Assembly (NCBI GenBank): GCA_001692895.1
Contig: KV748209.1
Coordinates: 1,697,914-1,761,913 of the forward strand
Source of the DNA: Cenococcum geophilum 1.58
Lineage: Eukaryota > Ascomycota > Dothideomycetes > Gloniales > Gloniaceae
Length of the DNA stretch: 64,000 nt
Direction of reading: 5' to 3'
Both the position numbers and the translations under genes were made by a program. The notes beneath the pieces were generated by a model, which worked only from the letters and a program-made list of their open reading frames with translations, made no database searches and was not told where the DNA came from. This document shows positions 47,010 to 60,402 of this stretch, in pieces; the first letter of the stretch is position 1, and every line of letters starts with the position of its first letter.

Positions 47010-47575
47010 ATATCGCAGTGCTCTAGTAATAAGCGATAACTGCTAGCTTGCTATTTAAGAACCTAAGTAATATGCTAGATAATGTGTTGTGGTGCTCTAT
47101 TAATATAATAAGTCTGCTAGCTTATAACGTAGGAACCGGGCAATATGCGAGCTAATATATCGGAATACTCTACTAATGGACAACGCCTGCTAGCTTGCAA
47201 TTTAAAGAATTAGGTAATATGCCTAGCAATATACAGCAACTTCGTACTTAGTAGTGAAAGTCTGCTAGCTTACCGCTTAAAGAACCGGGTAATGTGCTAG
47301 GTAATATATAGTAGTTTCGCGCTTAGTAATAAAAGTTTACTAGCTTACGGCTTAAGGAACTAGGCGATATGCTAGGCGATATACAGCAGTTTTGTGCCCA
47401 ATAACTAGAGTATACTAACTTGCCGCTTAAGGAACTAGGTAATATGCCAGGCAATATACGGTAATTTTATGCTTAATAATAGAAGTCTGCTAACTTGCCG
47501 CTTAAAGAACTAGGAGTATGCCTATTAATATACAGCAATTTCGTATTTAATAAGAGAGGTCTACCGGCCTACCCC
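47010..47575 (+). repeat. 75-bp array of SNF2-like copy 2, second part
   Basis: The array interrupted at 43739 resumes with the duplicated atatcgcagtgct and continues for about seven and a half units of the family seen at 34839-35880. It ends near 47575 without reaching a recognisable gene end. Confidence 0.8.
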
Positions 47576-47613
47576 TACGGTTACACTTCCTATGTATTAG
47601 GAAAATTCTTTTA

Positions 47614-47743
47614 GCCACGTTGTTGCGGCCGAAAATTAGGGTTATGTGTTTGTAGCAAATTGCTGCAAATTGCCCGCAAATTGCTAAAATTGCGACTTAC
47701 GCAGGTTTTGCAGACCCCGATTTTCGCTTGCAACAACGGGGCC
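47614..47743. mobile_element. Small fold-back (MITE-like) element, about 130 bp
   Basis: Arms of about 29 bp (47614-47642 and 47713-47743) are imperfect inverted repeats built on gccacgttgttgc...cgaaaat and attttcg...gcaacaacggggc. The middle holds gcaaattgct-type repeats (47653-47693). I could not find a clear target duplication, and an A-run follows the right arm. It could be a MITE or simply a hairpin. Confidence 0.45.
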
Positions 47744-47759
47744 AAAAAAAAATCCTAAT

Positions 47760-50700
47760 GTTATTAGGTAGGTTATCCTTTAGGTACCTAGCGGATAGGT
47801 AACTAATAGTTACTATAGCAAAGTCTTAGTGATTTTAGACATGCTAGCTAGCTAATATCTCTATTTATTTTAGGCTTAATTATATCTTTATTAACTATAA
47901 GCTTACGCTATAAGAGCTTTATTAGTATTAGTTTGGACCTAATATTAGTATTAAGCGTTTAAGAGTCTCTGCTCTAGCTACACCTTATTATCTTACCCCT
48001 ATTTTTATACCTACTTATACCCCTACTAAGGGGTCTAGATTTTATTCTTATTAGCCATCTCTTAGAAGGCCAATAGATATTAATTCTACTCCTAAGGGCG
48101 AGGCATAGTAGCTTTTTAGATTAGGTATTTGGGGGTTGTTCTTATATATAGTAATAATTAAGGACCTTAATTAGGTGCTTAAAAAGGCCTTATAAGGCCT
48201 TTAGAAAGGGCTTAGGAGCCCTAAAAATAATATTCCTAGTATAGATTAATTAATAGGAATATAGTTTTAGCAAAATGCCCTATTAATTCTATGCTATATA
48301 TGAAAAAAGGCTAAGGACCTATTCTGCCTTAAGTTATAGCCCTATCCCTATAGTTTCTAGAGCTTATCTATTTTATATCTAATTTAACCTATTTACTCTT
48401 TAGAGCCTTTTACGGCCTACTATAAGCTTTCTTTATAGGTTGCGATAATACTATAGTATTAGAGCGCTTTCTGCGATTTGTAGATTGCAGACCTTAGTCC
48501 TAATATTCTTTTAGAATATCTTTATAACAATTAAGGTAATCTTCTAGTTTCTATATAGAGTCCTTAGTAGGCTAGCCTAGCTATTTAACTTTATATTAAA
48601 GCTTGTTCTTAATCGACTTATAGCATAGTATAGCTTTACCCTTATATCGCTCGCCTGCTACCTTAAGGTGTTTAATTAGGCCTAGATAGAAGTTCTTTTT
48701 TAGCAGTAGTCTATACTATAGTTCTAGTAGGTTTATATAAAATACTAGATATATATAGGCTATAAATAGGGGTAGCTAAAGATAGTAGGCTAACTTACTA
48801 ATTTATTTCTTAATTTAGAAGGGACCTAGGTATCTTATATTAAGCTTCTTTTATGGTTAATAGGTCTTAATATTTATTAAACATAATAAAACCTTATCGC
48901 CTACTCCAAAATGCTTATTTTAGTGCTTGCGGTTATACTAAAGTCTCTACTACTTTTAGGCATTTTATAGGCTCTACTTTACATACTTCTATTATTCCTT
49001 CTATTCTTAAAGATATCCTTATACTCTTTAGTAGATATTCTTAGACTTTTTAGTAGGATCCTATAACTAATTATATGGCCTTAGCCAGTAATTATTAGGT
49101 ATATTATTAAACCTAGATAGTTGGACGCTATAGACAATCTAAATTAGTATATACTTATATAAGCGTACTTTATATACAAAAGTAGCTTATGCTAGTTATC
49201 TTACTAGTAGTTTAAATATATTTATAGGTAAGACTCTAGTTCCTAGTTCTAGCGTTCTATTTACCTATCTGTTTATAAATAGAAAGCGATACTATAATAG
49301 TGGTCTATTTTTAAACGGAAGTATAGGTCTGACTAGCACTAGCTTATTAAAAAAGCTACCCCTATTAGTAATAATAGAGTATAGCTAATCTATTTTAAGA
49401 AAGCATTTCTTCTTAATTAGGTTGGCGAGCGCTTATATATTAATTATCTTATTAATAAAAAGGTATTAAATATACTTTAAAACCCTATTAATAAGTATAA
49501 GGACCGAATTGTATATTCGTCCGTAGCTATTTTTAGATGGTAGGAGATCTATAATAAAGTCTATAGCGTAATATTGCTATAGGTTACTAGTAGGGGGAAC
49601 TAATTTAAGTAGACCCTATGGCTTATACCTATAGATCTTATATACTTAATACTTCTTATAATAGCTAATATACTCCTTTACTTCCTAATTAAGCTTTATC
49701 TAATAGTATTTACGCTAAAGGAATTCTACAGTTTTTACTTAACTATAGTAGCTGCCTAAAGAATTATTGTAATTCTTTATAAGAATCTTCTATTGTAGAT
49801 TTGTTTTTTTATAGCACCTAAACCTTACTATATTTACGCAGTAGGCATATTAGGTCTAGTTCTTAATAGTAGCGCCTAATAGCTCCTTTTTCGTTACGTT
49901 TTTAGTCTATTTCTATATTAAAGATAGTATAAGAGGCGTCCCTCTATTACACCTTATAGATAAGATCCGTTAACCTTTTAGATGGTTTTTAAGTAAAAGC
50001 TATTTTATTCTATACTACTCTAAGTATAAGACTAGATAGTACTATAGATCTTATAACTCTTTAGTATATATTTGTTAGGAAGGCCGCTATAAGGTTAAAG
50101 TTATTTAGTTATTATAGGGCTTCAAGTTCTAATTGCTCTATAGCTTTGCTATTAGTTTAAAGGGATAGCTTAGTAATTAAAGATAGTATATTACTAGGTT
50201 CCGCACTTATATTAGGGACGTCCTATTTAGGTATATTTAGGCTTTTAATAGTAATAGACTGGGTACTAGCCGGAATGTTAATAGCAGCTAATTGGGCTTA
50301 TACCGCCTAAGACTTAGTATATAGAGCTATAGGTGCTTAAGTATTCTCTACCTAGAGCTTATTCTATAATATAGGGAGTAAGATATTTATTATCTATTTT
50401 CCTTCTTCCATTTTAAAGCCTTTAGTATAGCCTAGCCGTCGTAATAGTCTATTAGTAGGGTTATTCTCCCCTAGCTTATATTTAATCTTAAATTAAATTA
50501 CGTAAGCTTCTCTACCTATTTAGCTTATTAAGATATAAGCTTCTTTATAGTTATAAAGTAGTATAGATTATAATAATCTAAGAGTATATAAGTGGTATAG
50601 TTTACGTACTTAAGGTAATATACCTAACTTTAGGCCCTTAGAATTTTCTACTATAAAATACTACTAGTTTTTAGTAGAGCTGGGTAGCATCTAGATACCT

Positions 50701-50986
50701 ATTAGGTTATAGTTAAATACTAATAAAGGCAAAATTTAATATATTAGTAATTATTATTAATAGCCAATTTAGGTTAAAATGCTAAAGTAATAGAGATTTT
50801 ATAAACTTTATATATAGTTTCTAAAAGGCCTTCTAAACCTTTCTAGGCTATAACTATAGTTTGTACTATTTAGTTAGTCCCTTTTTAGTTTTCTTCCTTC
50901 CTACCTTTAAAATTTTTGCTCCTTAGGCTAGGTTTTAAAAAGCTTCTATAATATAGTTAAATAGGTATTAAGTAACATCTAAGTAG
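47760..50986 (-). mobile_element. Ty3/gypsy fragment (RNase H and integrase), broken
   Basis: The minus strand carries the end of a gypsy pol gene: RNase H (about 50700-50400), integrase N-terminal zinc-binding region (about 49870-49650) and integrase core (about 49580-49330). No LTR or target duplication is visible at either end, and the reverse transcriptase is missing. It is therefore a truncated fossil with many RIP-type breaks. Its family differs from the complete elements here as far as I can judge by eye. Confidence 0.72.
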
Positions 50987-51061
50987 TGTTATAGTGCTGC
51001 AATAAAGTAGACTAAATAACTACGTTATAGTATAAAGAGGAGAAGAAGGTAAAAGGGGGTA
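50987..51061 (-). repeat. LTR fragment, first 75 bp, family of 6235-13136
   Basis: It matches the start of the 187-bp LTR at 6235-6421 and stops at position 75, where the next gypsy element begins (51062). The rest of this LTR should lie beyond the 3' end of that element, outside the window. Orientation is given by analogy with the complete element. Confidence 0.85.
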
Positions 51062-51482
51062 TGTTACGGACGCTTTAAGTACAATATTACGACTACTTGG
51101 AGAAGAGTTAGAAGAAGCTAGTTAGTTAATTTAGGCACAGTCTAGGATGGAGCCGATAGAGCTATGTGACGAGGAATAGTAACCAAGGTTATATGACGTA
51201 ATCTATATAATCTGTGTAATCCGCAGGATCTATAATAGAGTAGATAGAGTATACGTACCTTATATACCAAGGGGATTTCTTAGGAGTACGGTTATGTATT
51301 TAAAGGACCACAGTCCCTACCTAGATAGTTCTCTCCTTCGTAGTAAATCTCAGAATATAATTAGAGTTAATCTATTAGGCAACCACTCTACTAGTTATTA
51401 TTATATTATTGACTTCTTATTTACCTATATACCTAGCCTATTAATAAGTCCACCGTAGTTTCTGCTACAAGGCTTTATTATA
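51062..51482 (+). repeat. 5' LTR of the element starting at 51062
   Basis: It is 421 bp and collinear with the LTRs at 25687-26109 and 33186-33611, with more transition differences than those two show from each other. It is preceded by gggta, the expected first copy of a 5-bp duplication. Confidence 0.9.
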
Positions 51483-54400
51483 TATTTACTACTAAGGTTA
51501 CGGTATTAACAAAGTTAAATAACATGCTACTAAAAGCAGCCACTATAACGCTATTAACGGCGGCAACTACTTTAAGATTAGGTAATAACACTAGTATAGC
51601 AGACACTAACTTATAGTAACCTATAACGGTTGGACAACTATAAGAGATAGTTGACCAGCTAATAGAAAATAATGTAATGTTAGAAAATAGGATTAACGGG
51701 ATAGGAGCAGCGAAGATTAAGCTACTATTAATTAAAAGATACTTAGGAGAAAGATTAAAGCTTAAAGGATTTCTTACGCAAATGCACTTTAAGGTTATAT
51801 AAGAAGGGGTAAAGCTACTAATACCTATAGATCGAATAGCGTATACGGGACTATTCCTATTAGGGAGAGCACTTAAATAGTTTAAGCCTTACCTTACAGA
51901 GATATAAGTAAACGGTATAACGACTACTAATTAGGAAGTACGGTTTATATTTTTAAGCTAGAATAGATTTATAGAACGACTTATACAAATATTTGGAGAC
52001 CCGGAGGCAACGACTATAGTAGAAAGGAAACTCTAAAACATTATATAATAAACCTTAGCAATTAAGTATATAACGCAGTTCCAAACGTTAGTAACGTAAG
52101 TAGAGTAGAATAATAGGGCGCTTATAGCATAGTATAAGCAAGGACTTAAGGCTAAAGTCTAGGATATAATTATCCTAATGGAAGATATGGATACCCTATA
52201 GAAACTAATAGATTAAGCAATTAAGATTAACAATTAGATCTACTAAAGGGAATAGGCTAAGAGAGGCTAGGATAGAGTTCTATAGTCGTATAAGGCGTAG
52301 AGCACGCAACAACCAAAGCCAAGTTAAAAACTATAGTATGGCGCAGAGCCAATAGACCTAAGTAGTACTAAAGAATCTAGAAAATGGAATAAGAAATTAT
52401 AGAAACCTAGGGGATAAGGATTAAGTAATTAAAGGTCTAAGGAGTAAAGGCCAAATTAGGGATCTTAGTAGCAGAAGACGTTTAGGCGGACTCTATAGCA
52501 AGAAAAATGGTTTAAAGAAGAAGCTTATATAAATTGCGGAAAATAGGGTTATTATGTTAGAGACTATAGAAGTGGGCAGAGTCACTATATAGTAAAAGGC
52601 ACGAGACTAATAGATAATATACACGTATAGAGGGATGACAATATGCTACGAGGAATAAAAGAATGTTCAATTAAAAGTTTTACGTTTTGTTACAATAACG
52701 TATACCGAATTTATAAGAACGCTAAGTATGGCGTAAGCTATTAGCTATAAGAGCCAGCACCTATAGAATATAGAGGAACTAATAAACTAGTTTGCAGATT
52801 AGACATTAAAGACAATAAATTTAACATAGGCGAAACATTTTATAACGATAAGGCGATAAAGGCTGTTTACTAGAAACGAGCAGACCTTAAAGATGTTATA
52901 CTAGAGGTAGAGGATGATTCCACTATAGAATAGGGAACATTAGTAGGGATTAAGACCCCACTAGACACGATATTTATCGCTTTATAAGATATAAGAGAAG
53001 TAGAATAGTAAACTACTTCGGCACTTAATAAAGGCAAAAGGCTAAAAGCTTAAGATTCTTAAGATAAGATAAGGCAAGCTTAAGGACCTATAATAGACGA
53101 TAACCAATAGAGCAGAGCAACGGCTTAGTTTAGTAATATATAAATAAGCTTAGAACGAAGTTTCCTAAAGGTATAAGACTCTTAAGACAAGATAAGTAAG
53201 ATTTAAGACTCTTAAGATAAGATGAGAACACTAAGTAAGCCTAGTTAGACTAAGGCTAAAGTGAAGCTTAAGATAGAAGCAAGCTTAAGATTAAGAATCT
53301 AAAGGGGTTAGGAATTCGGAGTATAAATAAGGACACCCACAAATAAGAGGCAAGAGGCTTCTTTATAGATTAGAGAATCTGCAGTACAAATAGTAATTAG
53401 ACTAAGAGATAAGTATATAGACCTAGAAGACTTACTAGGAGATCGTAGTGTTCGGCCTAAAGATCGAAATGTTAATACTAAGATTAAGAAGTAGGAAAAC
53501 TTTAAGGATCTAAATATAAGACGCAAACTAAAAGAAACTATAGAAGGATTTAGGTAATAAATTATCGCATAGCAAGAATAGAAACTAGATAAGAGATTTA
53601 GCATATTAGGACGTATAAGGGACAGAGCGCCAGTACGGAGAATCACTAATAGGCCTAGGGCAGGCACACTAAAAGCTAAGTAGCTTACCGAACTAGAAGA
53701 TAAAGAGGATTTAGGGATCCCTACTAGGTTTGAAAAACGACATATAAAAGGCTATTATAATATAGTAATAAGAAGATACTTCCTTATGGATAAGCCGTAT
53801 ACACTCTAGTAGCTATACTAAAAGTAGTATAGGTAGCAACACAACGACAAGTAGGAAGATTTCTATATATAGTTAAATAAAAAAGTTATCTAGGACCACC
53901 TAATTATAGAGAAGGCTATAACGTATATTAAAGGAGCCTTAATTATAACGTTAAAGGATCTAGAGGAATAATTAGAGGACTAGAGAAGTAAAAGGCGTAT
54001 TTTAGTACCTATAAATAAAGTTATAACGTTTAGATTAGTATAATAAAGGTTTAAACTTAAGAATAAAGACGAGTTAAGAGTTAACCTAAAGTACCTAGTA
54101 TACTATACGCTATTATGGATTGTATACGTAGATAATATATACGAAATGCATAAGAATCTAAAGGAAAAGAATTAGAAATACCCTATAAGGATATACTAGA
54201 TAATAGATAAGCGACAGTATAGGAATACTAAGTATATATATAGATGGCATCCAGTAGAGGTCTAAGAAGAAGGAAATTTAATACTTTAGCCAGGAAGATT
54301 CCTTATAAAAGAATGCTTAGATAGATAATAGTAGTAGAAATGCCTAGAGAACACGTGTCTATAGTATATTAAAGATAAAAAGCAAACTAGGTATTAGCTA

Positions 54401-54648
54401 AAAAGTAAGCTAAGTACGACAGGATTAAGCAGCTAATAGTTAGGAAAAGTAGAGGCCTACGGGACCAGAGGGAGCTAGTAGTAGAGCCTTAGACCCTTAA
54501 AGGAATTTAAGGACAACACCTAAATTTATAAGTTAAATAGTAAGATTAGCAGTTCGAAGCGCTAATAGATAGTAGAGTAACGCGGAACTATATCTTACTA
54601 GTAGCAGTTAAAAAAATAGGATTACCTTATAAACAGAAGGAACAACCT

Positions 54649-54875
54649 TATTAGCGACTTAGTCAATCGAGATATAAGTACGGCAAAATGGTCGCGCAAG
54701 CCTGTACGATTGGATTGTCTATAAACGAGAATCTAAAGCTAAAGAAAGAAAAGGAGAAGAAGGGGAGCGCCGCTCGAAGCTATATACGATCTTCGCGTCA
54801 CGTGACCGCAATATGCGGCAATCTGTGGCAACTTGCCGGTGCGTAGTTCTNCCAAGTTCTGCCAGTGCNNTAANA
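54649..54875 (-). repeat. 3' LTR (element orientation) of the 54649-60588 element
   Basis: It is 227 bp, longer than its partner by a 41-bp purine-rich stretch flanked by aagct. It contains three GGCAA-type 10-mers (about 54810-54840) and a few N bases near its end. Confidence 0.9.
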
Positions 54876-57800
54876 TTACCCCCCCCTCNAAAAAAGCCTG
54901 CCCTTAGGCTTTGCCGCTAAAAGTCTTAGTAAGAGAATCTAACTAATTAAATAACTTTAACCGCCGGTTAAAGTTTCTGGATATCTTAACACCTTATATA
55001 ACTAAGAAATTTCTAGGGCGTTTTTGTCCTTATATTCTTCTAGTAGCTTATTATCTTTATTATACTAGCATTCTATCTACTTATCTAGGTACTTTAGCGG
55101 TCTAGGTTTATTAAGGTAATAGCTATAGAACTCCTAAAGCTTATAGGGGCTACCTATAAAGTTCTATATAGGGTACTAAGTAGGGTCCGGGTTATATCCT
55201 TTCCAACTAATATGATACTTTAATGTTCCCTTTATAAGTTTATAGGCTAGTATTTCTTTAATTTCCTATTTATTATTATCGTTAACTTAAATTAGCAGGG
55301 GAAGTTTATTCTTTTATCTAGGTAGTGGGTTATTTATAGCTTTCCGTAGCTTATCCGGTAAGAAAATAGGGTAGACTTTAATTAAGTCTAGGAGCTTAAC
55401 CTTATACGAGTTGCCTACTTTATTAAGAATCTTATACGGTCCTACTATCTTATAGTCTAGCTTATAGCTAGGCCGTTTTATTTTCTAGTTCTTTATCGTA
55501 ACCTAGACTATGTCGCCTATAGTAAAGTCAGGCTTGCGCCTATGCTTATTTACCTACTATTCCATTAATTTTTAGGCCTTTTTTAGGTTTGTATAGGCTA
55601 CTTTCTAGGCTTCTTCTAAGCGCTTAGCGTACTGCTAGGCTTCCTTATAAGATAGTTTTTCGTATATAGTCTAGGGCCCTTCTAGTCTTTCCTAGTTAAA
55701 GCTTATGCGGGGTAGGTAACCCATTTCTAGTTAAATAGGGGCAAATTTGGTAGAGTTATAGGGTAGGGTTGCTTAGGCGTAGTCTATTAAGGGTAATAGT
55801 TTGGCCTAGTTATCCTAGAAGTAGTTAATAAAAGGCTAGAGTCTTTAGTCTAAGTATTAATTTATAATCTCCGTTTAACCGTCTATCTAGGGGTAATATG
55901 CCGTAGAAAGCTTTAGCTTAATGCCTAGGATCTAGGTAAACTTATTCTAAAAGGCTAATATAAACTGCGGCCTATAGTCAGATACAATAGTATCTAGTAG
56001 TCCGTAAATTCAGTAAATATAGTAGATATACAGTCGGGCTGCCTCTTTAGCATCAATATTCTTATAACAGGGAATTATAAACGGGCGCTTGCTAAAGTAG
56101 TTAACTAGAATTATAACTATATCATATCCGTCACGGTCTAGAGGTAGCTTATAAAAGTCTATAAAGACATATTGCTAGGGGCGGTCAGGTATTAGGAGGG
56201 GTTTTAATAATCCTAGGGTCTTATCTCGTGGGATTATAGACCTACGGCAGTCGTTATAGTTCCGTATATAGCGGTCGATATCTATAACTATTCTAGGCCA
56301 GTAGTAGCGGTTACTAATAATCCTACGGGTCTTATTCTTTTTAGGGTAAGCCGTAGAGACCTAGGTATATGCTTTAGCAATAAGCCGAGTCCGTAAGTTC
56401 TGTTTCTTTACCACTACCAGCCGTTCCTAATGCTTAAGTAATCCATTTTCGAGGGACCATAGGCTGGTAACGTTCTTTACCTTTTTACGGTACTCCTGTA
56501 GAGAAGGGGCCGTACGGTTTATTTACAGCAATTTATTAATTAAGTTAAGTCCTAAAGGGTTAATAGGATACATCTTGGCGCCTAAGGGGTCTGTACTTAG
56601 TTCTGCCTATATCTAGGGGTTAAGGTGCTCTAGTCGTAGTAGCGTCTAGGTCCGTAATAAGATCTTCGCAGCCGTATAGTCACCTAGGTCTTATTTACGC
56701 CTAGTAAAAGCATCCGCATAGTTCGCAGCGCCTGGTCTATACATAATTAAGAAGTTAAACTAAAATAGGATATCCGCCCAGCGTGCCTGCCAGGCCGTAA
56801 GGGCCTTAGTTGTTATAAAGTATTCTAGGGCCTTATAATCTAACACTACTTTAATAGGTTTAGGGGTCCCCTCTAGCTATATACGCCAGTGCTAAAAGCT
56901 AGAGATAATAGCTAGCATTTCTTTATTATAGATATGGTAGTTTAGTTTAACATCTATTATAGTCTTTAAATAGTATGCAATAGGGTGCTATTCTCCGTCT
57001 AGTTGCTTCTAGGAAAAAACACCGGCTATTGCGCCGTCTAAGGCATTAGTTTCTAGCATTAAGGGCCGTTCTAGGTTAAAGTGGGCAAGTAGGGGGGCTA
57101 ACACTAGCCGTTTTTTTAAGCTTATTAAAGGCCTGCATATATATAGCATTAAAGTAAAAGGGCTAGTCTTTCCTAGTAAGGCGGTTAAGAGGCCGGGCGA
57201 TTCTGCTATAGTTCTTAATAAAGCATCGGTAGAAGTTACAAAAACCTAAAAACGATTACACCCCCTTTATAGTCCGTGGGGGCGTCCACTAATTAATTGT
57301 GGTTGTTTTCTCTAGGTCGGCCTTAATTCCGTCCGTGCTAATAATAAAACCTAAGTACTTTATACGCTTAATACTGAATTCTAACTTCTTAATATTGGCC
57401 TAGAGGCCAGCTTCGCGGAGCCGTTATAGGACTTTATAGACGTGCTCCTTGTGTTTTAGTTCGTTCTTTAAATAGATTATAATATCATCTAGATAGGCCG
57501 TATAGAAGTCGTTAAGGTAGTTAAAGAGTACATCGTTTATATACCGCTAGTATATAGCTAGTCCGTTAGTTAGTCTAAAAGGAAGTACCTTATATTTATA
57601 CGTCCCGTAATAGGTCCGGAATGTAGTAAGATCCTTAAACCTAGGGTCTATCCTAATTTAGTAAAAGGCCTAGCGGATATTAAGCTTTATAAAAACCTTA
57701 GCTCTACTTATTTAGGTAAAAGTCTTATTAAGTAAGGGTAGCGGGTAGCAGTCCTTACGGGTTATATTATTTAGCTTATAGTAGTTAATATAGAAGCGCA

Positions 57801-60402
57801 GTCCTCTATTTAGCTTTTTAATAAAGAGAATAGGTAAGTTAAAAGGGGCTTAGCTAGGCTCAATAAAGCCCTTATTTAGGTTGTTAATAAGGTACTGCTT
57901 TATAGCCTGTAATTCGGCAATAGACTATGGGTAAAGAGGGCTAAAGCTAAGGGTGCTTCCCTTATCTTGCTTAATCTTAATCTTATAGTTATATAGTCGG
58001 TAGAATGGAAGCATATTAGACGCTACCTTAGAGAATACGTCCTTAAATTTCCGGTGTTAATCGGGCAGTTTTTACTCTACTAGTTCTTTATCCGTAAGCC
58101 CGCTTTCCTATCCACTAAGCTTACTTTCCTTTTCCTTAATTATTTGGTTAATTTTGTATAGGCTAGTTGTAAAGGTAACGGTATTAGGCTAAACTAGGTT
58201 CTGGTAGAATCCTATAGCGCCAATATAGTAGATATTAACTGGTGGGAGGTCCGTAGGTTTCTTTGGCGTCCGTTAAGCCATGGTTTATAGTATAGGGTTT
58301 ATAGTCTTCCTTAGCTCACGTTCTATTTTCTATAAGTTGTCCTTCCTATCTATTAGTTTAGTATGGCGTCTAATATCCCTAGCTTTCCTTTATAGCTTTA
58401 TAGGGTTCTCTATAGGGAACTTAGCTAGGTCACTACTAACTTCCTAGGTCTTTAATGCGGGTGGCGTAATATAGGTAGTCTAGGGGCGGCGTAGTATATA
58501 GATCCGTTACGGGTTAAGCTGTACGTCCTTCTTAAAGGCCTAGTCTCTGCGTATAGCATCGGCCTAGTAAATAGTATTAATCTAGGGCCGTATAAGGTTT
58601 TCCATTATAATGCTGATTTCTTTTATAAAGGAAGGGGTTAGAGGTAGAGTTTTAGGCTAGATAAGCCGTCTACTCCGTACTTTAAGCTATAAGCCTAAAT
58701 AGGCTAGCTATTTTCTTTCTAAGATTATATCGTGGCTTCCTAAGTCCGTAATGAGAAAGGGGATGTTATACTGCCTTCGTCTGTTAACGCGGAGGTAGAT
58801 CCGCAAGATAGTTATAATAGGTGGCCCTATCCGTCCGTTATAACCGCGAATAGGGATTAGTTTAGGCAGTTCTTTAAGGGGTGCATTTAAAAAGTCAGCC
58901 AGTTTTGCAGCGCACTTTATATTAATTAAGGTAAAGGCATTTACTCCTAAGTTAGCTAAAGCAAAGGTTAAAACTTAATATCTATTGCGAAATAAAGTAT
59001 AAGGGATAGTGTAGCTTCTTCTACTAACTAGCCGACCTAGATTGATATGTAATATATTAATCCCTTTTAACCCTAGAGAGAAGTCTTTCTCTAAGGTTCC
59101 TCTTTTTCCGGCTCCGTACTATCCTCCTAAATTAATAGGACCTTATTTATCCTTGCCTTTGTTAGGCAGTTTTTTATAGGGTAGCCTATTTAACTGCATA
59201 AGAAGTAAGCTTCTTAATCGCTAAGGGCCTATATATAGGGGTCGCTATATATAAGCCGGGTGTACACCGGGCCCGCAGTAGGGGTAGCTATACGGCTAGC
59301 TACTGGGTTAGTTATAGGAGTTGCTAATTATACCGGGGCACTATAGGCCGTACTTATAGTACTTACGGCCTGGTTTATAAGGTTTCTAGTTTTTAGCTAG
59401 TCGGCGCGTGCCTTAATTTAATAGAGGCCTTAGTTAATAGCTAGGCAATAGTCCATAAGTTCCTTTAACGTCTATACCGTAGTATAAGCTAGTAATACGG
59501 CCCGCTATAGGTCCAGGGTAAGCTTATTAAAGAGGTCTAGCAGTAGGTCTTCCTAGGGGATTTAGGCCTATCCGGCTAGGTATAGAAAGCAGGTTTAGAA
59601 GGCCGAAAAGGTCTCCATTATTTTTATATTTAGGCTTTTATAGCTAAGGCGGGCGTTCTATACTTTAAAAGGGTCTTTATAAATAGAAGATAAGTGTTTA
59701 ATTATTTCTTCTTTAGAGATAAAGGGGTCTGCTAAGTCTTTAGTGTATCGCGGGCGTAAATGCGTCTGGGCGTCTCCGCCAGTACGGCTAAAGACGTAGG
59801 CCATTCTAGCTCGGGCGTTAGGAAAGTGGTCTGTATTAACTTTAAGCTTATCCTATAATTGGAGCTTCTAATTATTAAATATAGGGTCGGTTCCGTCTGT
59901 AAGTAGTGGGGGGTCCGCGACCTTTACTAACCGCTTTGGTGCTATATGGGCCTCGGTGGATCTACTAAGGCACTAGGATAGGGCCTAAAGGACTATAGTA
60001 AGTCTTTAGTTGTCTAATAATGACTTATTATTAGATATAGGGGTATCTCTAGCTTTGAGCAGCTCTCGCAATCGTTTAATTTCGGCATTGGTAGCCGTAA
60101 GCTCCGCCTAAGGGGTTGAAACGTTAATTGTTTCTTTGTCTGAAGTATTTAAGGGTCCTACAGCTGCTTTACCTGCTACTGTAGTTCGTGGCATAGTAGT
60201 AGGGGTGTTAGGTAATTCTAGGTAATTTCTTCAGGGGTTCTAGTCTGTGCGTATCTTGTGGGTCCTTTCCTTAGGGTTCTGTTCTTTTCTTTTAGGTCCT
60301 GTCCTTGTGGTCCTAGTGATGTCCTTAGGGTCCTATTCTGTGTTCTTATAGATATATTTAAGTTCCTTCTTAGGAAGAAAGAGTAGAGTAAGCTTTAGAT
60401 AA

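Noticed and set aside
50987-51061. Solo LTR
   Set aside because: It ends at 75 bp of 187 exactly where another element starts, so it is an interrupted LTR whose remainder should lie past the window.
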